A stretch of 64,000 bases of DNA, taken from assembly GCA_963682055.1 (NCBI GenBank), contig OY821744.1, positions 29,860,967-29,924,966 on the forward strand, given 5' to 3'. This document shows, piece after piece, positions 37,301 through 46,731 of the stretch. The DNA is from Primula veris (lineage: Eukaryota > Streptophyta > Magnoliopsida > Ericales > Primulaceae). The translations under genes were made by a program, and so were the position numbers. Each line of letters begins with the position of its first letter. The first letter of the stretch is position 1. Below the pieces are notes generated by a model. It worked only from the letters and a program-made list of their open reading frames with translations. It searched no databases and was not told the origin of the DNA.

Positions 37301-38681
37301 TGAACTATTTCTCCAAAAACACCATTATAGTCGTATACATAATCAAGCCACACAAGAAGAACAAACTATTGAATGAATGTTCAGAATTTAATTATTATCA
37401 GTGTTTTAGAAAGCTCGCTTTGAAGCAAAAGAGCTCGATACAAGGCTCATAATAGCTGGAAAACCTTGTTTTCTCGCCTTTTGCGCCAATAAACCTTACA
37501 CCTTTTACATTTCTACCATAGCTCTGGCAAAAACGGTGTAGCTATGTTTTCGTTTTTTAAATCATCGTTAGCATCACCCCTTGAAGTATGACTCAAACGT
37601 CAGTCTTGTATCACTTAAGCGCCTTGAATAGATTAAGCAAGTGTCACATAACATTATTGTCAAAATTCTATGAGTGAATTTTTCCTTAGTCAAAATATTC
37701 GAATTTCTAACGTAACTGCACAACAGCCCATACATGAATTTCAGCACCTCCCTGAAAAATACTGGTCCCGACGACAATATATTTGTAAATACATAATCTA
37801 GCTACAATTTTCCACTCATATCAAGGAAGAAACTCGGTGGAGACACACGAGTGCTGTAGCCCCCAATTTTGATAAAAAATGATGAAAAAGTAAATTTCTT
37901 CTGTGAATTTTGGTCAGTCTTTTAAAACGCGAAAACTTAGCTAAAGTGTTTTTGCAAGAGCTACGCTAAAAGCGAAAAAAACATAAGCTTTTAGCTGCCT
38001 AAAAAGCGGAAAAGTGGGCTTCTAAAGCTCTTTGTTAAGCTTTAATCGAGTTTTTTTACTACGAAGCCACTTCAAAAATTAGAGTTCCAGCCCCTATGTA
38101 CTGAAATTAGCGTATCAGTTCGTATTTACCAAAATTAGCGTTTCATCCCCTATTTACCAAAATTAGCGTATCAGTTCCTATTTACCAAAATTAACGTTAC
38201 AGCCCCTATTTACCAAAATTAGCGTTTCAGTTCCTATTTACCAAAATTAGCGTTTCAGCCCCTAGTTACTCGTTCCGTCATCCTATCAAGATATCCTAAA
38301 ACTACATAAATATAGAACCGTAGCTCAAGTTATCGAATTATCATTGTCGCATAATCGGTATACAATTAATAAGTACATAATTATGCATCCATCACCCTAT
38401 CAAGATATCATAAAACAACATAAATATAAAACCGTAGCTCTAGTTACCGAATTGTCATTGTCGCATAATCGGTATATAATCAATAAGTGCATAATTATGC
38501 ATACAATGAAACGTTAGAAATGAAAAGGATATTAGTTGGATTATTACCTATTAGTAGAATTGAGGTTGGTTTGAGCACAAAAAGGGATATGATAATATTT
38601 CTTTTTTGAAGTGAAAGTGTTCACAATGCTATATGTATTTAATAATTGGCGAGATTGAGTAAAACAATTCGACCCAGCCAT
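34308..38681 (-). CDS. PBCP: Chloroplast PP2C-type phosphatase, PBCP (photosystem II core phosphatase) ortholog
   Basis: Eleven exons, all in phase: 38681-38548, 37224-37158, 36772-36693, 36314-36233, 36104-36034, 35631-35552, 35462-35365, 35134-35011, 34918-34836, 34752-34704 and 34360-34308. They give 306 residues. The first about 45 residues are Ser/Thr/Asn-rich and basic, like a transit peptide. Then come VEKGGEDAFFV, AVADGVSGWAE, NVGDCGLRVIRKG, VMGSDGLFDN and GGKLDDITVLV, so every metal-binding Asp of the PP2C fold is kept. Arabidopsis PBCP (At2g30170) dephosphorylates D1, D2 and CP43 in the thylakoid, and the match is strong along the whole length (e.g. GQIIFATCPQEHYFDCPYQL). A GA-rich tract lies just above the start codon. 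Exon 1 is the least certain exon: it has little conservation, but phase, donor and upstream context fit. Confidence 0.92.
37390..38060. mobile_element. Possible hAT-like insertion in PBCP intron 1
   Basis: The segment contains AAAGCTCGCTTTGAAGC, TTTAAAACGCGAAAACTTAG and repeated GCTTTTAGC/AAAGCTC-type words in both orientations, resembling the GGCG-rich decayed hAT insertions common in plant introns. No clean termini or target duplication were identified. Confidence 0.25.
38094..38267. repeat. 28-bp minisatellite, 6 copies, in PBCP intron 1
   Basis: The unit is TTTACCAAAATTAGCGTTTC followed by AGCCCCTA. Alternate units carry TTTCAGCC or TATCAGTT variants. Confidence 0.85.
38275..38502. repeat. 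114-bp tandem duplication in PBCP intron 1
   Basis: Two adjacent copies start near CTATCAAGATATC (38283 and 38397) and end at ATAATTATGCAT. They share CATTGTCGCATAATCGGTAT and differ at a few positions. Confidence 0.8.
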
Positions 38682-39882
38682 TACAGAGAGAGATACAGAG
38701 AGATAGAGAGAGAGAGAGATTTGTGTTTCGGGAACATAAAAGTGACACGTCCAACTAATTCAGTGCATGTTCAGCATTAATTTTATTTTATTTTTTATAG
38801 GTTTTTTAACTTTTATGATTTTCAAATTGTTTAGTGTCTATGTTTTTTTATCATTTAAAAATCTATATTTTAGAATAATGTAATTAAAAAATCTAAAAGC
38901 AAAAACGGTATACATTTTGAAGATTTTACTAGATTTCTCGTTACCATTTTTAAAATTTAAATCAATATTGATCTTATATCCACTAAAATTTTATTCTTAT
39001 ATTGACGTGTTACTTACTCGTTTCGATATGATATTTTAATAATTTATAAAAAAAAATATGTTATAAGTTATTTTGATTAAAAATTCAAAAAGTTATTAGC
39101 TAATGCCACAAATTATACGTTGAAAGATAGATTTTTTATGTTTTTGTCAAACATTCCTTACATATTTTGGATAACATCATTATTTACTGTTGTTTTCTGA
39201 AAACAGCTTTTTGATCGAAAAAGTTAATGCGAAACGGACCCTCAGTTATAGTCTTTACTATTTTAAGTTCAAAAATAAAAAAGTATTTACTATTTTACTA
39301 TACAAATGTTAATTTCATATTACTTATCCATTAGGAATCTACGCGTATTTTGGGATATATTATTTTCCTATCTATAATGCCGAAATGCAAAAAAAAAAAA
39401 TTGAAAAAACTTTTACAAAGTCAAATTTAATTTGAGTATATAAAAGTTTTTTTAAATTTGTCATTTTTGCAATTTAGTTACATTTTTTTTCATCTCACAA
39501 TGAACCGACTCCCATTATGGACAGGTAAATTTCTCATTGTGGACAAGTAAATTGGAATACAGAGAGTACGGTATAGCAAAGACCATAGTCATTTTCTTAA
39601 AAGAAAAAAGTGTAAGTAATGGAAAAAAAACTCGTTTTAGCTAGATGTATTAGTAACTTATTCCAGACTATTAATTTATAGATAACGAGTCATAAGAATT
39701 TGTTGATAAAATCATAAAATGGTAGTAATATATCTCGCAATTCAACCAACATTTAAATATATTTAACAAAGTGAGGAATTGATATTATCAAAAAAAGGAA
39801 AAACGCTTAATTGCTCATTCCATTTCCACCAGCATAATTAAATATTAGTTATACTATTTCGTTCAAATAAATTTAATAAGAA
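38682..39882. other. PBCP upstream region, no gene seen
   Basis: The first 60 bp hold a GA-rich (CT on the coding strand) tract, the likely leader and core promoter of PBCP. The rest is AT-rich with nothing recognisable. Confidence 0.45.
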
Positions 39883-39953
39883 GCACCAGTGGTCTAGTGG
39901 TAGAATAGTACCCTGCCACGGTACAGACCCGGGTTCGATTCCCGGCTGGTGCA
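39883..39953 (+). tRNA. tRNA-Gly (GCC)
   Basis: A full cloverleaf can be drawn. The acceptor stem GCACCAG pairs with CTGGTGC, with A as discriminator. The D arm spans TGGTCTAGTGGTAGAATAG, the anticodon loop CTGCCAC has anticodon GCC, and the T arm is CCGGGTTCGATTCCCGG. The gene is 71 nt with no intron. The B box GGTTCGATTCC and A box TGGTCTAGTGG are intact. A T-rich run starting about 2 bp downstream should stop RNA polymerase III. Confidence 0.97.
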
Positions 39954-40834
39954 TTATTTTTTCTTTTTTTTATACATTTTAGTTTTTTTTACCAATTGCA
40001 AATAACCCTTTAAAAATGGGTGTACTGCAACTAACCCCCATAGATCATCTCAATTTTGCAGCTAACCCCCCCAAACCAAATTTATAGTTGCATTGTCGTC
40101 GTACGCATATGTGCGAACATACAAAGGTAAGATTGTAGTTAACAACAATAGAAGACATACGTACGTTACACAAGCAATTTTACGTCAACAACTCCTAAAT
40201 ACAAAACCATTTTTCCTTTTAACAAAATTTAGAGTCATTTCATATTCAGCAATTTACAGAGTATAATTCTCGACAAAACATATGCAAGATTCAAGAGAGA
40301 GTAAGTTAGTAAAAAAAAAAAATAATCTTCAAAAAAAAAAAAGTTAGTAAAAATACATAGACTCAATCCATTTGGAAATTGGTTATGGACACTATTTGTA
40401 AAGTAAATTGCAAGGACAAAGTGCATGGGCACCGGCGGAGTTATGAGTCGAGAATAGGGGTGCTGCCATGTTGGAATTACGACAAAATAATGGCGTATGA
40501 ATTCACTAGTTTTAAAAAATTACATTTAAAATATAAGCTCATCATTAAAGTTTTAATACATGTGGGTAGTAGTGGTGTCTGACCTCTGCTACCTCCTCCG
40601 CAGATTGTATGTAAAATACACATCGTACTAGTTCAATGGGATAATTTGCAATTTTCGTTCTATTTATACTATCGTCCGTAAGTACATTGATTGCATAGTT
40701 AACAAGAAACTCGTTTCTACTTTAATAAACCGTGTTTCGTGTTTTTCGTTTCCCTCTCGTATCCGTATAGAAATTTTTATTTTTTACACGTTCCCATTTC
40801 CCGTGTACATTTCCGTTTATCATGCTGTCAACTA
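39954..40834. other. Intergenic DNA, no gene seen
   Basis: AT-rich with no supportable coding region. It begins with the Pol III terminator T-runs of the tRNA gene. Confidence 0.45.
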
Positions 40835-41057
40835 TTCCCTCTGTTCCAAACTAAATTTTCATTACGAAATTACGTGCAACTTTGATTTGCAAAAAACTTT
40901 TATGTAAATTGTCGAAATCAAAATTTAAAAGGTTAATCATATAGTTTAACTTTTTAACTATATGACTATATTTTAAATTTATCCATTTCACCAACTTAGA
41001 TACGAAATTTTTGAAAGTTAAAGTTGTACGTAGTTTCGTAATCAATGATGGACGGAG
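40835..41057. mobile_element. Stowaway-like MITE, near full length
   Basis: The ends TTCCCTCTGTTCC and GATGGACGGAG are Stowaway-type and flanked by TA dinucleotides (40833-40834, 41058-41059). The two arms are reverse complements over about 90 bp (left ACGAAATTACGTGCAACTTT, right AAGTTGTACGTAGTTTCGT). Related to the partial copy at 145-300. Confidence 0.75.
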
Positions 41058-41118
41058 TATGTTACTTGAGTACTGTATGTAATTAGTGATCAATTAACTC
41101 CTGATAGTGTTGATAAAC

Positions 41119-41170
41119 ATATACATATACATATATATATGTATATATATATATATATATATATGCATAT
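41119..41170. repeat. AT/AC-type microsatellite
   Basis: An uninterrupted run of TA and CATA dinucleotide-type repeats. Confidence 0.85.
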
Positions 41171-41351
41171 TATTATTATAACGCAATCCAAGAGTTTTGA
41201 GCCTTCCAAATTGTAATTTTTTTTTCAAAAATACTCTTACACCTTTATATTAATTACAATAATATCATACTTACACAAAAATATAAAAAATAAAAACTAA
41301 TAAAACTATTTATCACTCTTTAACAAATAAACATTCTTTTAAATCATAAAC

Positions 41352-41619
41352 TAGGGCCCCGGAACGATAACCGAACCGACAAAAAACCGAAACCGAAAAT
41401 TTTTCGGGTCGGGTCGGTTTCAGTTTTCAATAAAACCAAATCGAAAAAGACCGAAACCGAAAAAGACGGAAAAATAACCGAAAAATAATCGAAACTGGAC
41501 CGAAAAAAACGGTCCGGTTCGGTCAAAAAATAAAAAGACCGAAACCGAAAAAAACTAAACCGAAAAATATGCTCGGTTTCGATTTTGCTAAAAACCGAAC
41601 CGGACCGAACCCAGCCCTA
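41352..41619. mobile_element. Non-autonomous hAT-like element rich in CCGAA/TTCGG
   Basis: The termini are TAGGGC.. and ..GCCCTA. The flanks TCATAAAC (41344-41351) and TCTTAAAC (41620-41627) match at 7 of 8 positions, as expected for a hAT 8-bp target duplication that has picked up one change. The interior is a tract of ACCGAAACCGAAA-like words. It lies about 260 bp upstream of the acidic protein gene. Confidence 0.7.
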
Positions 41620-41875
41620 TCTTAAACTATGTTTTTTTTATCCACGTATTTATATTATAAATATATTTATTTTCTATATTTTTATTACAGTATCGCATGC
41701 AACACGATTATGATTAATAGTATATAACTTTGTTTTATTAAGTTTAATAAAATTGTAATAGTGTTTTATGTTATTTTTGGTAATAAGAAGATCCACAAGT
41801 GAAAAAAGCACATACGATCAGCGATCAGCGATCAGCTCGTTTATCTCTGGCTCTAGATTCCTCATATCGTCAGCT

Positions 41876-42542
41876 ATGAACGCAGTTTCAAACAATTTCA
41901 TCCAAGGTATATACTAACTAACTAACTAATATCTAAACCTACACATTTCCATTTTATTTCATTTTTCTAATCAAAATATTTAACCAATTTTACCCTTTCA
42001 CAGATAACGGCACCGAAAGCGACTCCGACGCCAACTCCGACGACTCTCCGTCGCACTACCAGCCCATCTCCGCTTATGATGACGTGGACACCCAGTTTCA
42101 CCGTCTACCAAACGGTCATCACAATGGAGCTGATAACGGCGTTTATTCTCTAGATTTAAGCGATGAGGAGGCGGAGGAGGATACAAAGAGGAGAGAGGAG
42201 GCGGCAAGGAGGAGCGAGGAGGAGAGTCATAGATACGCTCATCACAATGGAGCTGAATTTATCATTGAGAATAATAACGGCGTTTATTCGCTAGATTTAA
42301 ATGACGATGAGGAGGATGAGGAGACGAAGAGGAGAGAGGAGGCGGAGAGGAGGAGAGAGGAAGAGAGTCGTAGGAACGCTCCGTTGGGTGAGGAGAATGC
42401 GACTAGGGTTTTGGAGGCGATGCGTGGTGTCAGTTTTGGTGGTGTTGTGCCTGTTTGGGCGGACCAAGTGCCTGAGGAAGAGTGGATTAGTCGGATTAGG
42501 AGGTCCAGAGAGCCGAGAGAAGCTCCAACTCCTAGGAACTGA
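41876..42542 (+). CDS. Small acidic plant protein of unknown function
   Basis: Exon 1 is 41876-41906 (MNAVSNNFIQ plus one base, donor G|GTATAT) and exon 2 is 42004-42542 (acceptor ACAG), giving 189 residues. The N-terminal two-thirds is Asp/Glu/Ser-rich (TESDSDANSDDSPSHYQPIS), followed by charged helical KRREEAARR-type segments. The C-terminus is RVLEAMRGVSFGGVVPVWADQ, then VPEEEWISRIRRSREP. I recall a family of uncharacterised plant proteins with this AMRGVSFGG..P.WA..VPE..WI.. ending, but know no function. An internal duplication of about 120 bp (42118 and 42242) gives two copies of NNGVYSLDL plus the KRREE segment. The last about 22 codons and the 3' flank are amplified downstream. Confidence 0.8.
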
Positions 42543-44889
42543 AATCTAAGGCCTTGTTTGGTTTCTGCTTTTCAGCTCGTTTTACTTTTTTATTTGAGGA
42601 ATTAGGAATTGAGATTTAGCCGTTGTTTGGTTTCTGCTTTTAAGCTCGTTGTACTCATTTACTTGACAGGGAAAATTAAGAATTGCTTCAGTTGGATGTT
42701 AAGGCCTTGTTTGGTTTATGCTTTTAAAGCTCATTTTGCATAATTTTTCGAAATTGAGACTTTAGAATGTATTTCAACAGTCAGAAATGGAATTAGATTG
42801 GGATTGTTGCTGTGTGTGTTTGAATTTTTCCTGATACTTTTAATTGTTATTCAACTGTGCCGTGCTTTTACCCTTGATATGTGTCTGTGCCGCACAGACT
42901 GTGAGTTAACGCTTTATTAAAGTGCTAAATTATCATTCTGGATGTGAACAATGGATTAATCAGATTAGGAGGGCCAGAGATTTAAGGCCTTGTTTGGTTT
43001 ATACTTTTAAGCTCATTTTACTATTTTACTTGAGGAACAGTGGATTAATCAGATTAGGAAGTTGAGAGAGACTCGAGAAGCACCTCCTAGGAATTGAGAT
43101 TTAAGGCCTTGTTTGGTTTATGCTTTTAAGCTCATTTTACTATTTTACTCGAGGAACAGTGGATTAATCAGATTAGGAAGTTGAGAGAGCCTCGAGAAGC
43201 ACCTCCTAGGAATTGAGATTTAAGGCCTTGTTTGGTTTATGCTTTTAAGCTCATTTTACTATTTTACTTGAGGAACAGTGGATTAATCAGATTAGGAAGT
43301 TGAGAGAGCCTCCAGAAGCTCCTCCTAGGAATTGAGATTTAAGGCTTTGTTTGGTTTATGCTGTAAAGCTTGTTTGGGTCTTTTACTTGAGCAACAGGGG
43401 AGTAGTGGTCGATAGAAGATCAAGAAGCTCGTCGAATTCGAAATTTAGAAATGCTTCGGTTGGATGTTTACGGTCTTGTTTGGTTTATGCGTTTGAGCTT
43501 ATTTATGATTCTTCGAAATTGAGACTTTAGAATGTATTTCAACAGAAATGGAATGAGATCGGTTTTGTTGCTGTGTTTGTGTTTTTTCTGATTTTTTTCA
43601 ATTGTTATTTGAGTGTGCCCCACTTTTACCTTTGATATGTGCTCTGTGCGTTGATGCTTTATTAAAGTGCTAAATTATCGTTTTAGAAGTGAACAATGGA
43701 TTAAACAAATAAGGAGGTCGAGAGAGCCTCAAGAACCTCCTCATAGGAATTGAAATATAAGGCCTTATTTGGTTGCTTTGAAGCTTATTTCAGTCTTTTA
43801 CTTGAGGAACAAGAAATAAATCGGATCAGATCAGATCAGGATGTCGATAGAATATCAAGAAACTCTTAGGAATTGAAGTTTAGAAATGCTTCCGTTGGAT
43901 GTGTAAGGTCTTGTTTGGTTTCTGCTTTTGAGCAATATGATTCTTCGAAATTGTGACTTTAGAATGTATTTCAACCGAAATGGAGTTAGACCCTAAATTG
44001 TCTTCGAGTATTTTCTTAGTTGTTATTCGAGTGTGCCGTGCTTTAACCTTTGATATGTGTTCTGTGCGTTAACGCTTTTTGTTAAAGTGCTAAATTTTGG
44101 CTCTAGAAGTGAACAATGGATTAATCAGATAAAGAGATCGAGAGAGCCTAAAAAAACTCTTAGGAATTGAAAACTAGAGTTGTCTTGGTTGGATGTCAAG
44201 GCCTTGTTTGGTTGCTGCTTTTAAGCTCATTTACAGTTCTTCGAAATTGAGACTAGAATGTATTTCAACAGAAAAGGAATTATATCCGTTTTATAACTTA
44301 ATTGCTGTCTTTGAATTTCTTTTATTCTTAATTGTTATTTGAGCATTTTTCTTTATTGCTATTCTAGGACTTCTTTTTTGATATGTGCTCTGTGCGTTAA
44401 CGCTATATATTAAAGTGCCAGATTATCGTTTTAGAAGTACCTGAAGTACAATGGATTAATCAGATAAGAGGTCGAGAGAGTCTCAATAAACTCCTACGAA
44501 TTGAAAATTTTCAAAATTGTCTCGGATGGATGTAAGGCCTTGTTCTCCGTTTACAATTGAGATTGAATTCTAGATTAAAAATTTACAATGTATTTCAAGG
44601 GAAATGGAAGTAGATCCGTTTTATTGTTGTATTTGAGGTTGCTTCGGGTTTTTCTGATTTTCTTAATTGTTATTCGATTATTAACAGTAAATACGTTATC
44701 GATTATGAAAGGATTCAAGTGTGTCCGGTGTTTATTTCGACTGTGGCAAGATTAGGAGGTTGAGAGAATCTTGAGAAACTCCTCAAAACTGAAAAGTATT
44801 AGAACTGTCTCTGTTGGATGTTAAGCCCTTGTTTGTTTCTGCTTTTAAGCTCATTTTACTTTAGGAAAAGTGGATAGATCAGATCAGGA

Positions 44890-45873
44890 GTGTAACGACT
44901 CGGTTCTCGGACTAGACCGTCACCATCTGCTTCTTACTACCAATACTGTCCGCTTTGGCCCAATTTCGTCCTCGCTTCTTGGGCCGCACGGCTTTAAAAG
45001 TCTTTGGTGGTAAGAAGGATGATACTTTTACCTAGGGGTGGACTTTTTGTACCGATTTGTACCAACCGACCGATTTTCGAACCGAACCAAACAAGTTGGT
45101 ACCGAAAGTTCGGTATACCGACTTTTCGGTACGGTACAACCAAACCAAACTTTAAAAGTCGGTTCGGTTTCGGTATTCATTTCGTATGTTTGGTACAATA
45201 CCGAACCGAACCAAACATTACAATTATAAAATATATAGAAATTTACACATAGTTATAACTTACAAATAAATTGTCTTATAGTTTATTTTAATTTTCTTAT
45301 GACTTACTTTTCTATTTACGAAGCCAAATACAATTATTTCGTGTTTCTCCATTTTCTTGTCTAATATTTTAAAAGAATTCTTATTTTATAAGTGTTTACT
45401 ATTTTAATCAAATTCACAATAAATGTTGCAAATATAAGAATAGCTGTACACATTTTACTTTTTACAAACTTTTTTGCTATTATATTGTTATCAAGAATTA
45501 TCTTTTAATAATAATGTTTCGGTATAAAACGGAAAACCGAACCGTACCAACCGAAAAAGTCGCTATACCGAACTTCCGACTTTTTCGGTTCGGTTATGGT
45601 ATAATTTTTTTCAAACCAAACAAGTTCGGTTCGGTATTGGTATATGGTCAAAAAAGTCGGTACCGTACCGAAGCAACCCCTACTTTTACCTTATATACCA
45701 TATATATATACTACATATCTAGGCGATGTGGGATAGCACACTGCTCTTTACCACGGTATTTTCCTACGAAAATCCGGATTCTGTACCCAAAAAGCGAGGA
45801 CGAAATTGGGCCAAAGCGGACAATATTAGTAGTAAGAAGCAGATGGTGGCGGTCTAGTCGGAAGACCGGGTCA
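44890..45873. mobile_element. Foldback element with about 90-bp GC-rich inverted termini
   Basis: The left arm, about 44890-44985, and the right arm, about 45787-45873, are reverse complements. GACTAGACCG, CTGCTTCTTACTAC, TGTCCGCTTTGGCCCAATTT and CGTCCTCGC occur inverted on the right. CAGGA and CAGGT flank the two ends, a possible 5-bp target duplication. Comparison with sister array copies shows this block is absent there (AGATCAGGATGTCGATAG is continuous at 43836-43853), so it was inserted into the array. The superfamily is uncertain. Confidence 0.65.
45033..45682. mobile_element. hAT-like element nested in the foldback
   Basis: The ends TAGGGGTGG.. and ..AACCCCTA are flanked by a perfect 8-bp duplication CTTTTACC (45025-45032 and 45683-45690). 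Subterminal zones at both ends are rich in CGGTTCGGT/ACCGAACCG words. At 650 bp it has no coding capacity. Its insertion is younger than the foldback that carries it. Confidence 0.85.
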
Positions 45874-46020
45874 GGTCGATAGAACATCAAGCAATTCTTT
45901 GAGATTGAGACTTTAGAATGTATTTTAAGAGAAATGGAATTAGACCGTTTTATTATTATGTTTCACGTTGCTTTGTTTTTCCTGAATTTCTTAATTGTTA
46001 TTCAATTATTAACATTACTA

Positions 46021-46731
46021 TGGAAAGATTTGACCGAGTGTGCCTCCGAGCGTTTATCTCAACTGTGCAGTATGCGTTAATTGAAGTGTAAAATTATCAT
46101 ACTAAAGTTTTTCTACGTAGTTAGTGGTTGTCACTAGTTTCGTAGCCTGCATTATCGTTTTTACTCCAATTTCAGCCACTGCATAAAGAAACATCATCAT
46201 CCTCATCAAACTATGCAATTATCCCAAAGATATATAATAAAGAACATGTCAATTTAATTAGAGGTCAAGATAATTAGCCATGTTTGGATATGTTCAAGTA
46301 ACAAGCCAACATGCATTTTCTATTGGTAACTATAGGTATGTTGAGCCTGCTGCGTAAGCAGTTTGTCGGAATAAACATCGAATTTCAACTAAGGATGCAC
46401 ATTAAGTAGGGATACGTAGATGCTCTTAGGTTAAGGTAATGCAGTAATAGATGCATAGGTAAACTGAGACATCTTGATTTAAATCTGACATAATAAATTA
46501 TCACACAGTTTACTACAACGGACTACAATAATCTCACCAATTCAGAATTATCTTTAGAAAACAAAACAAAACAAAACTTGAAGGATCAGCCTAAATGAAC
46601 CCATTGAAAAGAAATAAAAATCATGTGAATTTATTATCCTCAACAACACGTCAACACGTCTGAGTTGAACTTTTTTTCTGAGTCTGCCTCTTTGACATAA
46701 GAACCGAATTTTACAACATTTTCTCTCTTTA
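46021..46731. other. 3' flank of MCAT, no gene seen
   Basis: About 700 bp between the array and the MCAT stop codon. It probably holds the MCAT 3' UTR at its right end. Nothing else is recognised. Confidence 0.4.

Larger units (their letters stand above)
42543..46020 (+). repeat. Tandem array derived from the 3' end of the acidic protein gene
   Basis: About eleven degenerate copies of the gene's last codons plus 3' flank follow the stop codon. The three cleanest copies (TGG codons at 43041, 43160 and 43279) have an exact 119-bp period and each encode EEQWINQIRKLRE followed by REAPPRN-stop or close variants. Other copies lie near 42940, 43395, 43693, 43810, 44113, 44450, 44752 and 44871. The flank in each unit carries AAGGCCTTGTTTGGTTTATG. 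Longer units of about 350-450 bp that include GTGCCGTGCTTTTACC and AAAGTGCTAAATTATC overlie the basic one. The last copy is split by the foldback element at 44890-45873. Confidence 0.85.

Noticed and set aside
38094..38267. Regular 28-bp repeats considered as a CRISPR-like array
   Set aside because: The units are directly adjacent without unique spacers, and the window is plant nuclear DNA inside an intron.
40379..40582. 67-codon open frame downstream of the tRNA gene
   Set aside because: No domain or conservation signal visible.
45004..45882. Open frames of repeated Arg/Phe/Gly/Asn words near 45 kb
   Set aside because: They are translations of the CCGAA/TTCGG tracts of hAT-like elements, with no domain.
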